This document shows positions 53,411-63,618 of a DNA stretch of 64,000 nt, in pieces. Each line of letters starts with the position of its first letter. Positions within the stretch are counted from its first letter, which is position 1. The DNA is from Orientallactaga sibirica (taxonomy: Eukaryota; Chordata; Mammalia; Rodentia; Dipodidae). Made by a program: the position numbers and the translations under genes. Under the pieces are notes generated by a model. It searched no databases and was not told the DNA's origin. It saw only the letters and a program-made list of their open reading frames with translations. Location of the stretch: assembly GCA_036365145.1 (NCBI GenBank), contig JAEOAD010000034.1, positions 14,475,501-14,539,500 of the forward strand, given 5' to 3'.

Positions 53411-53754
53411 AATTCTTAAATATTATAAAAAAGCATCAGTAGTAAGTCATATATCCCCTAATATGAAGAAACCAGAAAACAGAAAGGATGAATTCCTGTG
53501 GTATTCTTCTTCAACCTTCATAATCTCAGTCTAATCATGATAAGACATTAGACAAATCCAAACTGAGGACCATTTTACAGAATATCTAACCAGAACTATT
53601 CAAAAGCTTCCAAATAATCAGGAAAACCTTAAAGCTATATGCATGCATGGAAGAGGCTGAGGAGGCATGATGACTAAGTATGAGGTATATCCTGCACTGG
53701 AACCTTCAGCAGAGGAAAGACATTAGAGAAATTTACAGTAATCTAAATAAGTGG
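53411..53754. other. Intronic stretch, no feature recognised
   Basis: Unique-looking sequence. Confidence 0.6.
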
Positions 53755-53800
53755 GCTGGAGAGATGGCTCAGTGGTTAAGGTACTTGTCTATAAATAAAG
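53755..53800 (+). mobile_element. Dip-like SINE reduced to its tRNA-like head
   Basis: GGGCTGGAGAGATGGCTCAG..TTAAGGTACTTGTCT is a near-perfect head of about 42 nt; body and CT tract are absent. Flanks CTAAATAAGT and ATAAATAAAGT may be a target duplication. Confidence 0.75.
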
Positions 53801-53924
53801 TATGAAGTTAACAGCAGTATTTATTAACTTCTCAGTTTTGATAAATATTATGTGGTTATATTAAAAAGTTTTAAACATTAGGAGAAGTTGGCTATAACCA
53901 TGTAAGAACTGTGTGTACTTTTTA

Positions 53925-53951
53925 AAAAATTATGTATTTACATGTGTGTCC

Positions 53952-53992
<41 letters not shown>

Positions 53993-54155
53993 CCTGCATG
54001 CACACTTACACCAAGGTCTCTTGCAACTGCAAATGAATGCCAGACACATGTGCCACTTTTTGTGTGTGGATTTACATGGGTGCAGGGGAAATGAACCGAG
54101 GTCAGCAAGTTTTTCAAACAAGCACTTGTAACCACTGAGCAATCTTCCCAGCCCC
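53925..54155 (-). mobile_element. Dip-like SINE, old form with (GT)n
   Basis: (GT)n at 53957-53988, CACCAAGGTCTCTTGCAACTGC, GTTTTTCAAACAAGCACTTGTAACC, GAGCAATCTTCCCAGCCCC. Flanks CTGTGTGTACTTTTT and CTGTCTGTACTTGAA. Confidence 0.8.
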
Positions 54156-54884
54156 TGTCTGTACTTGAAATTTTTTTCTTTAAGTCTAATATTTTATACT
54201 AAAAGGGAAATAGGATTATTGCTTGGAGCAGTCAATCAAATGAGTATGTATCAATAGTGTCACTCTTACTATGAGAGCAAAGTTGATTCTTTGGTGATCA
54301 TTCTTAACTTAAAGGCCAGAGAAATTAGTTAGGATAAAGGAATAAACTTGGCATGAGCACTTGCAAATTTTAGATATATGATGTTGTGACTAAAATTTAC
54401 AATCAAACTTGCAGCCTGATTTGATATTTTTCTCTGCATTTTGAAAAGAAGAACTTTAAGAACTTATGCTAGTAGACTTGGGCTGAAATAGAAGGACTTT
54501 TGTTCCCACAGAGAAGAGAAGGCTTTGTCTTCCCCTTGTGTCCCTTGAAAGAAAATTAAATCAGTGTGACTTTTTTCCATTTCAGTTTTTTTCATCACAA
54601 GAAATATGTTTTCTAGAGGGCAGAGAGAATTACAGGTCTATTCCACACTTTTTTCTCTTCAGATATAATTTCCACTCAAAAAATCTAAATTTGTTCATCT
54701 CAGAGAGGTATTTGGATTTTAAGTTTTTCAAGATTTTCTCTGGAAAGTGACATAAGTTCTTCATCCATAATTATTGTGACCTTCAAAGTGTGCAGGATTA
54801 GTTCAAATTGCATTATTATTTTTCTATAGACTAACTAAGTTCTCTGGTATGGATTTCATGTGCTTTGACAATATGGTTTTAAAT
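54156..54884. other. Intronic stretch, no feature recognised
   Basis: Unique-looking. The open frame at 54538-54750 has no Cys-rich or splice signature. Confidence 0.6.
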
Positions 54885-54889
54885 TAAGT

Positions 54890-55042
54890 TTTTTTGTTTT
54901 GTTTTTTGAGGTATGGTCTCACTTTAGCCCAGGCTGACCTGAAATTTACTCTGTAGTCTCAGGCTAGCCTTGAACTCACAGCAATCCTCTTACCTCATCT
55001 TCTTAAGTGCTGGGATTAAAGGTATGCACCACCATGCCTGAC
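54890..55042 (-). mobile_element. B1 SINE
   Basis: TTTGTTTTGTTTTTTGAGGTATGGTCTCAC..CTTAAGTGCTGGGATTAAAGG..CACCACCATGCCTGAC. Confidence 0.9.
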
Positions 55043-55171
55043 TCCACTTAGTGTCTTAATCCATGTACACATTGTGTCATATTCTATTCAAATCGGGTAG
55101 ATGTATCTCAAGTGTTTACTTATCTTTTTATGGTAAAAACATTCAAAATACTTTCTTCTCTTTGTTTGAAA

Positions 55172-55173
<2 letters not shown>

Positions 55174-55206
<33 letters not shown>
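55174..55206. repeat. (CA)n microsatellite
   Basis: About 16 uninterrupted CA units. Confidence 0.95.
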
Positions 55207-55207
<1 letters not shown>

Positions 55208-55419
55208 TTGATATCTATAGTTATTCTATAATGCAATGGCACACCAGAAATCCTTACTCTAACTATGTTTATTTAGTGTCCTTAGACCTATTTGTCTTCA
55301 TCCCCTTCTTCCTTTATTCTTTGGTAACTACCATTTTACTCTGGACATCTGTGAACTCACCTTTTTTTTTTTTTTTTTTTTTTTTTGAGGCAAGCCCAAT
55401 AGACTGAACTTTTTTTAAT

Positions 55420-55609
55420 GAGAGAGAGTGAGAGCAAGAGAAAAAGAGAACTGGCACACCAGGACCTCCAGCCACTGTAATTGAACTCCAGACACGTGTG
55501 CCACCTTGTATGCACGTGTCACCTTGTGCATCTGGCTTATGTGAGATCTGGGGAGTCAAATTGTGTCCCTAGGTTTCGCAGGCAAGCACCTTAACTGTCT
55601 CCAGCCTTC
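55420..55609 (-). mobile_element. Dip-like SINE with repeated middle
   Basis: GTGCCACCTTGTATGCACGTGTCACCTTGTGCATC shows an internal repeat like that at 39995. Preceded by about 23 T and GAGGCAAGCCCAATAGAC (55361-55400), probably the stump of another SINE. Confidence 0.83.
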
Positions 55610-55747
55610 AAGTTTTTATTCCATGTATGAGTGAGATCATGCCATACTTGTCTTTCTGTGCCTGGTGTATTCATCCATAATGCCCCAAATGACAGAATTC
55701 CATTCTTTTCTGTAGCTCAGTGGTATTCTATTGTGTCTGTATTTCAT

Positions 55748-55885
55748 TTCTTTTTTCTTTTTTTTTTAAGCCCAGGCTGATCTGGAATTTACTATGTAGT
55801 CTCAGGGTGGCCTTGAACTCATGGTGATCCTCTACCTCTGCCTCCCAAGTTCTGGGGTTAAAGGTGTGTGCCGCCATGCCCAGCT
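55748..55885 (-). mobile_element. B1 SINE, 3'-part shortened
   Basis: Poly-T then AAGCCCAGGCTGATCTGG (the GGTAGGGTCTCACTC part is missing)..GTGCCGCCATGCCCAGC. Left flank TTGTGTCTGTATTTC. Confidence 0.9.
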
Positions 55886-55904
55886 CTATATAATGTCTAG
55901 ATTT

Positions 55905-56060
55905 TTTTTTAATTTTTGGTTTTTGAGGAAGGGTTTCACTCTAGTCCAGGCTGACCTAGAATTCACTATGGAGTCTCAGAGTGGCCTTGAACTCACAGTG
56001 ATTCTCCTACCTCTGCCACCCAAGTGCTGGGATTAAAGGCGTGTACCACCATGCCCAGCT
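55905..56060 (-). mobile_element. B1 SINE
   Basis: TTTTGAGGAAGGGTTTCACTC..CACCACCATGCCCAGC. The right flank TTGTGTCTGTATTTC (from 56061) repeats the flank left of the preceding B1. Confidence 0.92.
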
Positions 56061-56232
56061 TTTGTGTCTGTATTTCTTAATTCATCAGTTGATAGTGAGT
56101 TTGGTTGTTTGCATTTCTTAGCTATTTTGAATAGTGCTGCAATAAACATGGGAGTGCAGGTGTCTCATTACTACACTGACTTTATTTCTTTAGATATGTA
56201 CGTTTTTCCCTACATTAAATTCCCATGGAAAG

Positions 56233-56365
56233 CCAGATATGGTGGAGCACATCTGTAATCCCAGCACTCTGGAGGCTGCATCTGGAGGGGATGCTGTATT
56301 CCAGGTCAGACTTGCCTATGTAGTAGAGCCGTGTCTCAAGAGAAAACAAACAAACAGCAACAACA
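56233..56365 (+). mobile_element. B1-like SINE, diverged
   Basis: CCAGATATGGTGGAGCACATCTG..CCCAGCACTCTGGAGGC..GCCGTGTCTCAAGAG and (AAC)n tail. Confidence 0.65.
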
Positions 56366-57379
56366 ACAATAACAAAACCCTAAAAAATTTCCATGGCATT
56401 CAGTTCTGGGTTAGTATATGTCCCTGTGCTGTAGATCAGGAGTTCTTAACCTAAGAGGGGGCACACATGAAGTGAATTAATGAATAAGTGCATTTTCTCT
56501 GTGGAGAAATTCTATAATATTGGATAGATTCTTAAAGATACCATCAGTTTTTCTAAATGTTGTTCAGAGGGGACCAGCCATGAGTTCCACGTTGTCAAAA
56601 CCTGTAGTGAAAGTATGTCTTACATTGTCAGTAACAAAGCCTCTTGACCAATTTCCAACATGTACACTATGACCAGTTGAAAAAAGTTACTTTTGCTTAT
56701 CTTGAGTTGATTTTTTAAAAGAGTTCAGCAAATGAATAAAATGTCTTATAAATCAGGTATTGTAGGTATTTCAAGGAAAAAATATTGGAAAACACATTAG
56801 ATTTCTTGACTGACCTATTTGCTGAAAGAAGCAACATAATGATTTGCTGGTGTAAAGATGGTCATTGGAAGCATGATCTAAAAATCAGATTCAGGCTGCA
56901 ATGAAAATAAATGTTGCATAGACAGCAACATGAAGTAATGAGAATATGCATAAGAATCATTTGAAAGGAAAAGTAGAACATTATAAACATCAAAGCTGGT
57001 TTGAAGTGCCATAACATCTGACTTTCTGGAGTTTAAATGACAGGCATTTGACATGTGGGAAGTCTGGAACAAGTGTCATGGATGTGGTCATTGGGGTGGG
57101 AAGTGAGGAGGCTGGGGAGTAGGAGCCAGGCATTGAGACTTGAGACAATAGTTGTAATTCAGTCATTGAGAACATAGAGGACTAAGGTCAAAGTAATTGG
57201 GGGCTTGATGACAGCCCCTGGGGTCATTTGCCTTAAGTATCCTCATCTTAGGTTGGTATTGATACCAAATTAGCAGGTTAGCACTAAGTCTAGGGACAGA
57301 ATTTAACTTTGCCAGTCATGGCTAAGCATATAAAAATAGAGTGAAATGAATATAGTAATATTTTTCAAATTAATTTTTC
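56366..57379. other. Intronic stretch, no feature recognised
   Basis: Mostly unique-looking. AGGAGTTCTTAACCTAAGAGG at 56438 recalls the end of a hAT-type repeat but is isolated. Confidence 0.55.
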
Positions 57380-57512
57380 ACAGAAATATAAATTTTCAGG
57401 GCCAGCCCACATACATTGAATCAAAAGCTCTTGAGATAGAGCTTAGCATTCAATGTTGCAATAAGCCCTTCTGGTGATTTTGATGTCCACTAAAATTTTA
57501 AAACCATTGATC
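57380..57512. mobile_element. MER5-like hAT remnant
   Basis: TACATTGAATCAAAAGCTCTTGAG, TTGCAATAAGCCCTTCTGGTGATTTTGATG and TTTTAAAACCATTGA match the order of MER5A-type non-autonomous hAT elements. Confidence 0.68.
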
Positions 57513-58746
57513 TAGTGGCTAACAAATAATTGTCCCCCAAAACCCAAGGTCAACTTACATGTATAGAAAAAAGTAAGTTTCATGGGGCATTCCAGCCTCT
57601 GCTCTTTCTTTATATAAAAGCTAATGAGGCCTATTTGACAGGATCTTAATTGATTAAGCAAGTCTATTAGGAGAGCTTAAGCAAAATAGATTTTCTCTGA
57701 AGGGTAACACATTCCCTGCCCCTCTCTTATTTTAAACAAACCCAAAGAGTCTTTGCATTTTGACTGCTACATCATGGGCCAGTCATCACAGATCTTGTAC
57801 TCATTTCCCACATTTAAAGAAGTTTATTTAAATGTGGTATAAAATGTCAAGATTGAATGCACAGCAAATACTAAATGAACTAAAATGTAAACAAATGTAA
57901 CACTTACAGGTTATCATGAGCTACTGAAGAAGTTACATAGGCCTTGGAGTCAGGTTATGCAAATCTCAGCACAGATTTGCATGCCTCACCGTGCCGTACA
58001 CTGGGAATATAGATAGCAGTGAACAGGCACATCAAACCCCATGATGTCGTAGAGCTGGCATTCTTGATTAGGAGAAAGAGAGGGAATGAGTTAATTGGAA
58101 GAAAATAAAATCTATTGTAAGAGAAATTTTAATTTTAAGTAGTGTGGATGCGCAGAGCCTTATTGAGAATATAGTATTTGAATGAAGGGCAGGATGAAGT
58201 AGAGAATGTGCTTTGTGGATCCCCTCTGGAAGGGGACTGTGAAGGAACATACCTAATGTATTAGATCAGTAGTGTGGCTGAAGGGGTAGACATTGGAAGC
58301 AGGTGTTAGATAAGTGGTGTGCAAGGCAAAATATATATGGAGATATTCAGAACACTGCTTTTTCAGCCTAGCTATCTTTTCAAAAATAATCATGTAAAAA
58401 ATCCATTCACACATGCACCTGTGTACACACACTCACAAAAATTAAAGACTTCTGTCTGTCAAAAGATCTGATAAGGTAGGTGAAAAGACAAGCCACAAAG
58501 TGAAAAGAGATAATCATAGCACATGCAATTGGCAATTTTTCAGAAATACATAAAGAATTTTTACAAATCAATGTTAAGAATACTTAGGCAGACTCTTTAT
58601 AAAACAGAAAACTCAAATATATATAAATATAAAAGCATGATTATTTAGTAATCAAAAGAATGTAATTTAAAACCATAATGTAACCCCAAATGTCTACATA
58701 GTAAGTTCATATGATGCAGTATAATAGCAGTTAAAAAATTATTGAT
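57513..58746. other. Intronic stretch, no feature recognised
   Basis: 1.2 kb AT-rich sequence, no named repeats, no exon signal. Confidence 0.6.
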
Positions 58747-58881
58747 GGGCTGGGTATGGTGGCACATGCCTTTTATCCCAGCACTCGGGAGGCAGAGGTA
58801 GGAGGACTGCAGTGAATGAGAGGCCACCCTGAGACGTCATAGTGAATTCCAAATCAGCCTGGGCTAGAGTGAGACCGTACC
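58747..58881 (+). mobile_element. B1 part of a B1/L1 chimera
   Basis: GGCTGGGTATGGTGGCACATGCC..CTGGGCTAGAGTGAGACCGTACC: full B1 body that lacks its A-rich tail and runs straight into L1 3' UTR with a 3-base overlap (ACC). Confidence 0.88.
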
Positions 58882-59290
58882 ATAGAACAACACAGGGTAA
58901 GGGCAAGAATACAGCGTTCATGGCGATCACGACACCAGAAAAAGGCTGAAGGAGATAAACACAGAGAACATCCAACTCCAACTAAGCCAGATATTCAGAG
59001 ACACAGAGGCCCCCAAACCCTCATCACTGAAGCAGAACTAAAATGACCCCAATGTGGCTCAGGGAAACTCGCGGAAGAGGGGGGCGGAAAGATTGTTAGA
59101 GTCACAAGTTGGGGCATTATGCATAGAGACTGGGGCCTACCCCCCAGAACTCTTGACGACCCCCACAATGCATGACCCACATTCCCTGTTGATGAGGGTC
59201 CCTTTGGAAGAGGGAGGACAGGGAGGAGGACAATGGAACCAATACTATGAATGTAAAATCAGAATAATAGAAATAAACAAAAACAAAAAC
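58879..59290 (+). mobile_element. L1 3' UTR part of a B1/L1 chimera
   Basis: ACCATAGAACAACACAGG..CGTTCATGGCGATCACGACACC..GGAAAGATTGTTAGAGTCAC..ACAATGCATGACCCACATTCC and an (AAAC)n tail. Nearly identical to 21410-21805, so a young source. Confidence 0.9.
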
Positions 59291-61129
59291 ATGGCATGTT
59301 TGTGTGTGTGAGATCCATAGTTTAATCTATAGCTCTGGAAAAAAACCCAACATACAACTACATAATTTATCCCAAATGAATCTCAAAACATAACTTTATA
59401 TTAAGAAAAAGAAAGACAAATTAAAGAGCACATCACAACTTTTACTTCTGTAAGTTGAGAATGGTCCTGAAATCCAACTGGAGAGCAATTGGTTACTCTT
59501 ACCACTTTTCTGCCACTTTTGCACCAGTGGTAATGCTGCCTTTTGACCACTGATCACTCTGCCTGTAAAGAATTCACAGCTTGGGTTTAAAGAATTATCA
59601 GCATTTAAAGTGAGACTCATTTTTGTTTGCTAATCTGAAACTAGACCCCTGCTTATGCTGTGATTTCCATGAGAAAATGAATGTTAAATTATAGATCCTA
59701 CATGTGAATTGTTGAAACACAGCAATACATAAATCAGATATTAATTATACTTTCATTAAATGATCTTTTATAATGGTTACAAAAGAATCAAATGTTAAGC
59801 AACTTCACTTCTGGATACTTAGTCCTCTATGTCTGTCTCTACATTTTCTCTTTCAAAATGACTTTGCAAATACAGAAATAACTCTCCAAATAATGGAGTA
59901 GTTGAGTGGGTTCAGAATTTTTAGACCCTTATTTATTCTTTTAAAGAAAAAATGTGAAAGAAATAATTTTCCTAGTTGAATTAAGCAAGGCTTCTGGGGT
60001 TATGGCTCTAGAAATATGATACTTGATTTTTTTGCCTTTAAGTTTTACTTTTGACTTTTCAAACAAACTTAAATTTGATTATGGTAAGATCAGTTATCAG
60101 AAAGTATTTTTGTATTTAGGTAATACCCCTTTTAAGCATTCAGAATCTATGCCTGATTGTGGCTTTCCTCTAACATATTTTAGACTATTTGTCCTCAAAA
60201 ATACAAGGAATGTTCAGCATAATAGTCCAATGTTTTCAAAAATAAAGCTATCCTTTTTTCTCCAGAAAAGGAGCTTTGCTCATTGCATAATGATCTTTTC
60301 CATGACTAGAAAGATAGAGAAACAGACAATCTTTTGCCAAAATGTCTAATTATTGAATATCTTTTATATAAGAAAGGAAATACTATTTTTAAATTATCTT
60401 TATAAAACTATGTCCTAAACATAAAATGAAAAAGTATTAGTAACTTTGTATTTTATTTTCCCATGTAAAACTTTTCTTAGTGGGAAAACTTTTCTTGCTA
60501 CTTCTTTTTTTTTTTCTTGCTACTTCTTAAAACTTATTTTTATTATGTTGAAAGAGCTTACAAACAGCAAATTTCTACTGCTTTCAGACTGTGTTTTAAT
60601 TAGTAGTTTGAGTCTCTTCACAAACTAAATGTCCTTAGTTATTAAAAAGGAGAAAACTGATACACATAGTTAATGTACTTTTTCTGTTTCTTGTTCTTTC
60701 CATGTCACAGTGCCAACATGTAAACTATGTGAGGAAGAAGGAAGAAAAACAAGGCCATAAATAAAGTAATTCCCTTGATTACAGCCATATTTCTTAGTTA
60801 TTTTATGACTTCTTGAGGCAAAATTGATCATATCTAAATGTGTACATAAGCAATTTATACCTTGTAAACCTTAAGATGACAGTGTTTTGATGACAAAAAA
60901 ATTCCAAGATAATTTACATTTTAAAACTAATCACTATTTAGTCAGTACAAAGTCTGTCAGGCTTCAATCCATGTAATATGGGATTTTGCAGAGCTTTCCC
61001 TTCTCAGTTGGAACATTTTCTCCCCAAAAATTGTTTCCCTAGTCATACGTTAGCTCCAACTATTGTTACTCCTTAATTTCTTGTCATTTTTTCTAATTTT
61101 TAAGCTAGAATCTTTTTATATAGATATTA
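59291..61129. other. Intronic stretch, no young repeat
   Basis: 1.8 kb AT-rich. A 13-base direct repeat CTTGCTACTTCTT flanks a T run at 60494-60529. Nothing else recognised. Confidence 0.6.
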
Positions 61130-61453
61130 TGTGGAGTGTGTGTGTGTGGATGCGCATATATATATTTGTGTGCATGTAGGTGTATGTGTGTGTTGGAGGC
61201 CAGAGGTTAATGTTGGATGTCTTCCTCCATCACTCTCTTCTCACTGGAGCCCATTTATGCCAACTAGCATGCCAATTCAGCTAGTCTAGCTAGCTGGTTT
61301 GCCCCTGGGACTGCCTGTCTCTACCTCCAGAGCACCAGGACTATAGGCAGCTGCCATGCCCATCTAGCATTTACCTGGGTGCTGGGGATCCCAACTTTAT
61401 CCTCAAGCTTGTATGGCAAGTGCTGTATTAACTGAGTCATCTCCTCGGCCCCT
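61130..61453 (-). mobile_element. B4/RSINE1-like SINE
   Basis: GTGTTGGAGGCCAGAGGTTAATGTTGG, CTAGCTAGCTGGTTTGCCCC, AGGACTATAGGCAGCTGCC, TATTAACTGAGTCATCTCCTCGGCCCC. Complete antisense copy. Confidence 0.78.
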
Positions 61454-61619
61454 AAACTGAAGTTATAAAAGTAAATAACTTAGTGACTTCCTTTTCTCTG
61501 CCTACTGGGAATTGTAACCTAGTCTTACAATTTTTTAGGGGGAAACATCACCATCTAGGAATATCTCATCATCTTCACAGTTGCTTTCATGTTTGAGTAT
61601 GAGTACTGCTGCCATGTGC

Positions 61620-61800
61620 TTAGTGCCCTGTGTACATGATCTTCAATTCTTACAATAAGCCTACACTGGTTGCTATATAGTTCTCTTCATTTGACAGAGG
61701 AGAATACCTCGGCTAAATGAGAATTAGTACTTTGTGCCAACTAGTCACTAGCAGAACTGGAATGTAATCTGAGCTCTTCCTCTGACTTTTCAGGCTGTGG
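61620..61800 (-). mobile_element. MIR
   Basis: ATTCTTACAATAAGCCTACACTGG, TCTCTTCATTTGACAGAGGAGAATACC, CACTAGCAGAACTGGAATGTAATCTGAGC; antisense MIR order. Confidence 0.7.
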
Positions 61801-62036
61801 TGTTTTTTTTTTTTTTTCCATAAACCCTGATAATCTTCCTTCCTGTATTCTACCTTTCCCACCTAATCAATATGATTATGAAATGATGGAAATTCTGAAT
61901 ATTCCTTATAGACACATCTTACAGAACAAAACCTTTGAAAGACAAATTGGCTAATATTTTTGTAGCATTAATGTGCCATATCTTAGGCATTCTTGAATTT
62001 CCCTTTGAGGAATGAATAGCTTCATGTTGAGAATAA

Positions 62037-62040
<4 letters not shown>

Positions 62041-62070
<30 letters not shown>

Positions 62071-63020
62071 AACATATTTTGTATGGATACATCATGTGTT
62101 GGTAACCTCTTTTCTGTCACCCCTGCCCCCACTCCACTAGGGACCCTCCTCAATAGGGTTGCAGGTATTCTTCATGGGGTTGTGGATTATATGTTGGTGG
62201 GAGCAGCAGTCAGTTTTTTTGGGGGGGGATACCTCTGGGCATGATGTCTCTACTTGTGACTCTTACAATCTTTCCACCCCCTCTTCTGCAAAATTCCCCG
62301 AGCCATAGTGGGTGTGTTTTAAATGTACTTCAGTGATAAGCTCATAGGAGCCTCTGGAACTCTGCTTTGGTAAGTGTTGAGTATCCTCGGGGTCTGTCTC
62401 CTTTACCCTGGGAGCAGCACTCTTGCTCATCTCCCCAATTTCTCTGTGGTTTCAGCTGTGGCTTGGCTGAAGTATGAGTTCTCCAATGGAGAGTGAATTT
62501 AGCATAGTTTAAATGAGATAAGCATTATTAATTTAGTGAGAATTTGATATATGTAACCCCTCTTTTAGCCAAGGATTAGTGAGAGCTTGACACTGAAGGA
62601 CATAATCTTTGTCTCCATAGGATTCTGATCTGGTTCCCAATTCCAGATATGGGTTCCTTTACACTGAACGGATCTCTTAGCCAATCAGAAAGCTATTGGT
62701 TACCCACCAAGGCTGTGTGCCACTATTGCACTGGCATGTACATCCTGTTAGAATGCTTCTGAGTAGCTCTCTGGTTGCTCAGACTATTGTTGGCTACTTT
62801 CCCTCAGTACCTCATGTAGTGCTTTTCAGTGCTAGATGGGCTGTCTGGATACTGTCTCTTTTCGGGATTCCAGCCAGGACTCTCCATGTTCTGTGTCGGC
62901 AGCATATGGTGTTTACAGCAATAGGGTCTTACCTTTTGCCTCAGGCAGTTAGTCAAGTGTTTTGACAGAAACTTGTCTTGATTTGGGGACCTCATATATC
63001 TCTCTAATCAACAGCTCATT
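62041..63020 (-). mobile_element. L1 3' UTR, 5'-truncated, antisense
   Basis: Target copies GAGAATAACATT (62029-62040) and GAAAATAACATT (63021-63032). (TTA)n start (antisense tail), GGGACCCTCCTCAATAGGG, CTCTTACAATCTTTCCACCCC, GGCTAAGAGATCC, GGCAGCATATGGTG. Close relative of the copy at 51068. Confidence 0.9.
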
Positions 63021-63046
63021 GAAAATAACATTTCTTTCTATATTTT

Positions 63047-63240
63047 TTAAAACATTTATTTGAGAGAGAGAGGCAGATAGAGAGAGAATGGACACACCAG
63101 AGCCTCTAGCCATTGCACCTAATGAACTTGATGCATGTGCTACCCTGTGCATCTAGCTTTACATAGGTATTGGGGAATCAAACCTGGGCCCTTGGACTTT
63201 GTAGGCAAGCATCTTAACCACTGAGCCATCTCTCCAGCCT
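63047..63240 (-). mobile_element. Dip-like tRNA SINE
   Basis: AAAACATTTATTTGAGAGAGAG, CATTGCACCTAATGAACTTGATGC (small insertion), GAGCCATCTCTCCAGCC. Confidence 0.88.
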
Positions 63241-63274
63241 AGCATTTGATTCTATCATTTTAAGAAGTATTTTT

Positions 63275-63378
63275 TGCCTTTGTTTTTGTTGCTGAGTAGT
63301 AAACCCAGTGCTTAGTATTAAACCCAGTGTTTTGTGCATGTAAGCTTATATTCTTGCCATTGATCTAAACCACTTACT
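63275..63378 (-). mobile_element. ID-like SINE, locally duplicated
   Basis: GTAAACCCAGTGCTTAGTATTAAACCCAGTGTTTTGTGCATG shows a doubled AAACCCAGTG phrase; otherwise antisense ID order. Confidence 0.5.
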
Positions 63379-63395
63379 CCAAGAAATATTTTTTA

Positions 63396-63514
63396 TTTAT
63401 TTATTTTTTTGGTTTTGCAAGGTAGGGTCTCACTCTGGTCCAGGCTGACCTGGAATTAACTATGTAGTCTCAGGGTGGCCTCTGCCTCCTGAGTGCTGCG
63501 CCACCACGCCCGGC
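63396..63514 (-). mobile_element. B1 SINE with internal deletion
   Basis: GGTTTTGCAAGGTAGGGTC..CTCAGGGTGGCC joins directly to TCTGCCTCCTGAGTGCTG and then CGCCACCACGCCCGGC: two deletions. Flanked by CAAGAAATATTTTTT (63380-63394; 63516-63530). Confidence 0.9.
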
Positions 63515-63531
63515 TCAAGAAATATTTTTTT

Positions 63532-63601
63532 ACCTCTGCCTCCTGAGTGCTGGGATTAAAGGGTGGTGATCCTCCTACCTCTGCCACCACGCCACCCGAC
63601 C
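63532..63601 (-). mobile_element. Scrambled B1 fragment
   Basis: ACCTCTGCCTCCTGAGTGCTGGGATTAAAGG is followed by GTGGTGATCCTCCTACCTCTGCC and ACCACGCCACCCGAC: B1 blocks out of order. The segment is followed by a third CAAGAAATATTTTTT (63604-63618). Confidence 0.82.
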
Positions 63602-63618
63602 CTCAAGAAATATTTTTT

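Larger units (their letters stand above)
55207..56225 (-). mobile_element. Old L1 ORF2 / 3' part, split by SINEs
   Basis: Antisense landmarks: GGTAACTACCATTTTACTCTGGAC, CATGTATGAGTGAGATCATGCC, TGTCTTTCTGTGCCTGGTG, CAGTGGTATTCTATTGTGTC, AGCTATTTTGAATAGTGCTGCAATAAACATGGGAG. Interrupted by a poly-T stub, a Dip copy and two B1 copies. Confidence 0.82.

Noticed and set aside
60705..60760. Short CKLCEEEG peptide after an AG as a further EGF exon
   Set aside because: Too few cysteines, the frame stops within about 15 codons, there is no donor site and the expected split-serine continuation is absent.
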